A stretch of 64,000 bases of DNA, from contig JAEZHI010000038.1 in NCBI GenBank assembly GCA_023436885.1, positions 1-64,000 of the forward strand. Reading direction: 5' to 3'. Below, one piece after another: positions 60,516-64,000 of the stretch; position 1 is the first letter of the stretch; each line of letters begins with the position of its first letter. Source of the stretch: Pseudomonadota bacterium. Lineage in GTDB: Bacteria > Pseudomonadota > Alphaproteobacteria > Rhizobiales > Pleomorphomonadaceae. Both the position numbers and the translations under genes were made by a program. The notes beneath the pieces are model-generated. The model was not told where the DNA came from. It searched no databases and saw only the letters and a program-made list of their open reading frames with translations.

Positions 60516-61664
60516 ATGGCTGCCTGCGACTTCGACGCCGTCATCGACAGACGGTGCGTGCCAACCTCCAAGTGGGATCGCTATCCGGAGGGTGTGCTGC
60601 CGATGTGGGTGGCCGACATGGACTTTCCGGTTGCCGAGCCAATTACCGCGGCCCTGCGTGACCGTCTCGACCATCCGGTGTTCGGCTATGGCGGCCCAGG
60701 CCCCGCCAAGCTTCGCGACGTGATCGCAGCCGATATGCTGGAGCTATACGGCTGGTCGATTTCGCCGGCTGATATAGTCTTTTTGCCCGGTGTGGTCCCG
60801 GGCTTTAACCAGGCACTCAAGGCGTTCACCCAGCCGGGCGATCGGCTGGTGGTTGAAACACCGGTTTATCCGCCAATTCTGGCGGCAGCCGGCCACTGGG
60901 GGCTCGACCGCGTCGATGTTCCCGTCGGGTCAATTGCCCAAGGATCAAGCCCCGATCTTGCACGACTGACTTCAGCCCTGGCAGACGCAAAGGCGTTTCT
61001 CCTTTGTAATCCGCATAACCCGACGGGCAAGATCCGCACCAGATCCGAATTGGAAGCGATCGGCAAGGCTTGCCTCGCCTCGGGTGCGGTGATCGTTTCG
61101 GACGAGATTCATTGTGACGTGGTCTATGGCGGCGCCAAACATATCCCGATAGCCGCGCTGTCGCCCGAGATTGCCAACCGCACCATCACCCTGATGGCGG
61201 CCAGCAAGACATACAACATTGCCGGGCTCAAGACCGCCTACGCCATCATTCCCAACGCCGAACTGCGCCACCTCTTCGCAGCGGCCAATCTCGGCATGAG
61301 CGAAGGCGCCAACGTGCTCGGTCTCGTTGCCACCGAGGCTGCCCTTCGTCATGGTCGCCAGTGGAAGCAGGAACTGCTCTGCTATCTTGAAGCCAACCGC
61401 GACCACATGGTCGCTCGCCTCAAGCGCGAAATCCCTGAGATTCGTATCGTATCCCCTGAGGCGACCTATCTTGCCTGGCTCGATTGCACAGCCCTGGATC
61501 TCGGAGATGCCTACCGCTTCTTCCTGGACAAGGCCAGGGTTGGCTTCAATCCCGGCCCGACATTTGGCAGCGATGACCAGCATGTGCGTTTGAACTTCGG
61601 CTGCCCACGAGCACTGCTCGATGAAGGCATCGACCGCATGGTGAAGGCGCTATCTCAGCGCTGA
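60516..61664 (+). CDS. PatB/MalY-family C-S lyase (cystathionine beta-lyase-like)
   Basis: A 382-residue fold-type I PLP enzyme. FDAVIDRRCVPTSKWD and PMWVADMDFPVAEPI at the start and the PLP lysine in ASKTYNIAGLKTAYAI match PatB/MalY enzymes, which release sulfide, pyruvate and ammonia from cystathionine or related thioethers. A bidirectional terminator separates it from parB. Confidence 0.88.
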   Translation: MAACDFDAVIDRRCVPTSKWDRYPEGVLPMWVADMDFPVAEPITAALRDRLDHPVFGYGGPGPAKLRDVIAADMLELYGWSISPADIVFLPGVVPGFNQALKAFTQPGDRLVVETPVYPPILAAAGHWGLDRVDVPVGSIAQGSSPDLARLTSALADAKAFLLCNPHNPTGKIRTRSELEAIGKACLASGAVIVSDEIHCDVVYGGAKHIPIAALSPEIANRTITLMAASKTYNIAGLKTAYAIIPNAELRHLFAAANLGMSEGANVLGLVATEAALRHGRQWKQELLCYLEANRDHMVARLKREIPEIRIVSPEATYLAWLDCTALDLGDAYRFFLDKARVGFNPGPTFGSDDQHVRLNFGCPRALLDEGIDRMVKALSQR

Positions 61665-61700
61665 TTCACAATAAATTCGAAGGAACGCACCCGAAACGAC

Positions 61701-61730
61701 AACGCCCCGACGGTTCTCCATCGGGGCGTT
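61701..61730. terminator. Bidirectional terminator between patB-like gene and parB
   Basis: A 10-bp stem (AACGCCCCGA / TCGGGGCGTT, 10-nt loop) in the 99-bp gap between converging genes, with TCGTTT on the plus side and GTCGTTTCGG on the minus side. Confidence 0.85.
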
Positions 61731-61763
61731 TCGTTTGCGAATCTTTCGGATGCGAATCGAAGA

Positions 61764-62654
61764 TTAAACCTCGGATTCGAGACGCCGAACGATATCATCG
61801 AGCTGATCGAGATTGGCATAGCGCAACCGGACTTCACCCGATCCGTTGGGCTTGTGCCGGATCTCGACAGCAAATCCCAGTTCATCCGACAGGCGCTTTT
61901 CAAGAGCCCGGGTATCGGCATCCTTGTCAGGCTTCGCTGCCTTGGCACGGCCATGAGGCTCGGAAATGGTAGCCTGGGCCATGGTTTCGGCCGAACGCAC
62001 CGTCATGCCTTCTTCGACAATACGCTTGGCCAGCGCAGCCGGATCCGGCGCGGCGATCAAGGCGCGCGCATGACCAGCCGTCAGCGCTCCGTCGTTGAGA
62101 TACTGTTTCACAGGTTCTGGCAACTTGAGGAGGCGCAGCGTGTTGGCAACATGGCTGCGGCTCTTGCCGATCACCGACGCAAGATCGTTCTGGGTGTACT
62201 CGAATTCCTGAATAAGCTGGTCGTAACCCATGGCTTCTTCGAGGGGATTGAGATCCTGCCGCTGGACGTTTTCGATAATGGCGATTTCCATCGCCTCTCG
62301 ATCAGTAACTTCCTGAATGACAACGGGAATTTCGTGCTGGCCGGCTTTCTGGGCAGCCCGCCAGCGCCGCTCGCCGGCGATCAGTTCATATCCGTTGCCG
62401 CCATTCGGCGCCGGCCTTACGACCACCGGCTGGATCATGCCATGCTGGCGAATGGAACCCGCGAGCTCGTCGAGATCTTCTTCCTTGAACAAGCGACGGG
62501 GGTTTTTCGGGTTGGCCTTGATGAGATCAATGGCCACTTTCCGAATGCCGCGCACCCGCTCAACCACCTCGAACTCCGAGCTTGCGTCGCCGATCAGCGC
62601 CGCAAGTCCCCGGCCGAGCCGCCGACGTCCGCTCTCATCGCTGACGCTGCTCAT
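61764..62654 (-). CDS. parB: Chromosome-partitioning protein ParB
   Basis: A 296-residue CTPase and parS-binding protein. The N-terminal box includes LGRGLAALIGD, the CTP-binding patch ELIAGERRWRAAQKAG, and NVQRQDLNPLEEAMGY before the helix-turn-helix (KSRSHVANTLRLLKLPEPV). A C-terminal dimerisation region follows. The ATG at 62654 is chosen over an earlier in-frame start without similarity. No parS was found inside the window. Confidence 0.97.
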   Translation of the reverse strand: MSSVSDESGRRRLGRGLAALIGDASSEFEVVERVRGIRKVAIDLIKANPKNPRRLFKEEDLDELAGSIRQHGMIQPVVVRPAPNGGNGYELIAGERRWRAAQKAGQHEIPVVIQEVTDREAMEIAIIENVQRQDLNPLEEAMGYDQLIQEFEYTQNDLASVIGKSRSHVANTLRLLKLPEPVKQYLNDGALTAGHARALIAAPDPAALAKRIVEEGMTVRSAETMAQATISEPHGRAKAAKPDKDADTRALEKRLSDELGFAVEIRHKPNGSGEVRLRYANLDQLDDIVRRLESEV

Positions 62655-62738
62655 GACTTCCCCTTCACTTTCATTAGCCCCTGAACCCCGGCCTCCGGGA
62701 TGAGGCATATGTTAAGCCCTGCGCGCTGAGTGGCTGCT

Positions 62739-63566
62739 TCATGCAGCCACGGCACGGAAGCGACGCTCGCGCTGAATGATTTCCGAAGCCAGCTTCAGAT
62801 AAGCCTGACTACCCGTGCACTTGAGATCGTAGAGAAGTGCCGGCTTGCCGTAGGACGGCGCTTCGGAAACGCGAACGTTGCGCGGAATGATCGTCTCGTA
62901 AACCGCGTCTCCCATGTTCGTGCGCACATCCTGCACCACCTGGGCGCTGAGGTTGTTGCGACCGTCGTACATGGTCAGCACGATACCGTGGATGCCGAGC
63001 TCGGGATTGAGGCTACGCTTGACCTGCTCCACTGTGGAAAGAAGCTGCGACAGACCTTCCAGGGCGAAGAACTCGCACTGCAGCGGCACCAGGATCGAGT
63101 GGGACGCAGAGAGCGCATTGATGGTCAGAAGATTGAGTGACGGCGGGCAGTCGATCAGAACATAAGTGAAGTGCTTTTCGCCCAACTCTTCGACCGCCTC
63201 GACATGTCGGGCAATGGCCTTCCTGAGACGGTAGGCACGATCGTTCGAGCTCGCGATCTCAAGCTCGACGCCAAGATTATCGAGTGTCGAAGGCGCGACG
63301 GTGAGACGAGGCACCGCGGTCGGGACAAGTGCTTCGCGCAGCTCGGCTTCGCCAATCAGAATATCGTAAGTGGATACCTTGCGCGACTTGCGGTCGATCC
63401 CGAGGCCAGTCGATGCGTTGCCCTGGGGATCGAGGTCAACGATCAACACCTCTTCACCAATGGCAGCGAGCGCCGTTCCCAGGTTGATGGCGGTCGTGGT
63501 CTTGCCGACGCCGCCCTTCTGGTTGGCCAGCGATAACACGCGAGGGCTTAACGGAAGGCGGTTCAT
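62739..63566 (-). CDS. parA: Chromosome-partitioning ATPase ParA
   Basis: A 275-residue deviant-Walker ATPase (LANQKGGVGKTTTAINLG; Walker B in YVLIDCPPSLNLLTINAL). It moves ParB-parS complexes to the cell pole. Its start overlaps the end of rsmG, and parB follows 84 bp later, as in the rsmG-parA-parB string near the origin. Confidence 0.97.
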   Translation of the reverse strand: MNRLPLSPRVLSLANQKGGVGKTTTAINLGTALAAIGEEVLIVDLDPQGNASTGLGIDRKSRKVSTYDILIGEAELREALVPTAVPRLTVAPSTLDNLGVELEIASSNDRAYRLRKAIARHVEAVEELGEKHFTYVLIDCPPSLNLLTINALSASHSILVPLQCEFFALEGLSQLLSTVEQVKRSLNPELGIHGIVLTMYDGRNNLSAQVVQDVRTNMGDAVYETIIPRNVRVSEAPSYGKPALLYDLKCTGSQAYLKLASEIIQRERRFRAVAA

Positions 63567-64000
63567 CAGCGGGCATCCTGCTCTGGAAAGCCGGCAGTTG
63601 ACAGCCGGCGGACGTGATCGACGAGTACTATGCGACTATCGGGCTCGATCCGGCTTTGATGTTCTATCAGATCGAAGTCCCACGAGAGAGCGGCTTGCCG
63701 GCGTTCCGAAGCAAAATCCTGCCCCTTGTGGAAAACGCCCGTTGCTCCGGCGGTCAACCAGGGTTCGGCATACCCCAGAAGTTTGCCGAGAGAAGCCAGC
63801 GCGCGTGCCGAAACGGCGTCGAATCGATTGTCAGCCAATCGTTCCGGTATCGACTCGATCCTTTCAGACAGTACTTTGGCCGGTAGCTTGAGCTCCCGGG
63901 CAACTGTCTGCAAAAAGGCTGCCTTCCGCCCGTTGGACTCGACGAGCGTCACGGAAGCCCCATCGACATCGGCAAGCAGAATAGCGGTGACGAGGCCTGG
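63566..64000 (-). CDS. rsmG: 16S rRNA (guanine-527 N7) methyltransferase RsmG, C-terminal part (partial)
   Basis: The frame stays open to the window edge, so the 5' part (about one third of the gene) is missing; 144 residues and a stop are visible. SVTLVESNGRKAAFLQ is the SAM-binding acidic-loop region and RFDAVSARALASLGKLLGYA is typical of RsmG/GidB. The overlap with parA is conserved. Confidence 0.92.
   Translation of the reverse strand, partial: PGLVTAILLADVDGASVTLVESNGRKAAFLQTVARELKLPAKVLSERIESIPERLADNRFDAVSARALASLGKLLGYAEPWLTAGATGVFHKGQDFASERRQAALSWDFDLIEHQSRIEPDSRIVLVDHVRRLSTAGFPEQDAR

Noticed and set aside
62655..62738. parS site near parAB
   Set aside because: No TGTTTCACGTGAAACA-like palindrome was found here or at any of the CACGTG occurrences noticed elsewhere in the window.

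Overview
The window is GC-rich chromosomal DNA of an alphaproteobacterium of the order Hyphomicrobiales (Rhizobiales). Supporting gene strings are rplU-rpmA-GNAT-GNAT-obgE-proB-proA-nadD-rsfS-rlmH-envC-ctpA, ffh-chorismate mutase-rpsP-rimM-trmD-rplS, leuS-lptE-holA, and rsmG-parA-parB. The glycyl-radical pair yjjI-yjjW and the nitrogen-regulated glnK-amtB locus suggest a facultative anaerobe, perhaps near Pleomorphomonas; that genus guess is inference only. The rsmG-parA-parB end normally lies close to the chromosomal origin. No phage, insertion sequence, CRISPR array or rRNA was seen.

Layout. 1-3114: the 3' end of UDP-glucose dehydrogenase, then manB-manC for GDP-mannose, i.e. polysaccharide precursor supply. 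3261-6186: an N-succinylamino-acid-racemase-like enzyme with its GNAT partner, divergent from an RpiR regulator. 6225-9180: a small unknown protein and the YjjI/YjjW glycyl radical system. 9320-17234: an accessory metabolic region with a CoA ligase, a creatininase-family hydrolase, a PotABCD-type ABC importer, a nucleoside deaminase and a LysR regulator, followed by tRNA-Ser(CGA). 17656-30647: the long plus-strand housekeeping run (ribosome, proline, NAD, cell-wall hydrolysis control, RNA pyrophosphohydrolase). 30649-40542: minus-strand holA, lptE, leuS, an NmrA-like protein, a DUF523 protein, ftsK and a dapC-like aminotransferase. 40667-43134: two PII genes flanking amtB, with a sigma-54 promoter. 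43438-47543: a ubiquinone-type hydroxylase, an L,D-transpeptidase, an orphan response regulator, a cNMP-domain protein and xthA. 47627-51790: translation and secretion genes (rplS, trmD, rimM, rpsP, chorismate mutase, ffh). 52087-61664: dapF, a methyltransferase, mtaB, ftsY, ccmCDG, yggS, lolA, a septation protein, a VOC protein and patB. 61764-64000: parB, parA and the 3' part of rsmG.

Most of the window is core genome. The accessory stretch at about 3.2-17.2 kb is the most unusual part: it holds a likely D-to-L amino-acid conversion pair, a glycyl radical enzyme of unknown substrate, and a possible uptake and degradation module for a nitrogenous cyclic amide or similar compound. Regulatory signals readable directly are a near-consensus sigma-54 promoter before glnK-amtB, a perfect CtrA full site upstream of the dapC-like gene and ftsK, and a rho-independent terminator in the untranslated region before rplU that looks like an attenuator. 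Relative to other Hyphomicrobiales, several conserved strings are broken: ccmC lacks ccmA/ccmB beside it, parB is separated from holA-lptE-leuS and yggS, and lolA is separated from ftsK.
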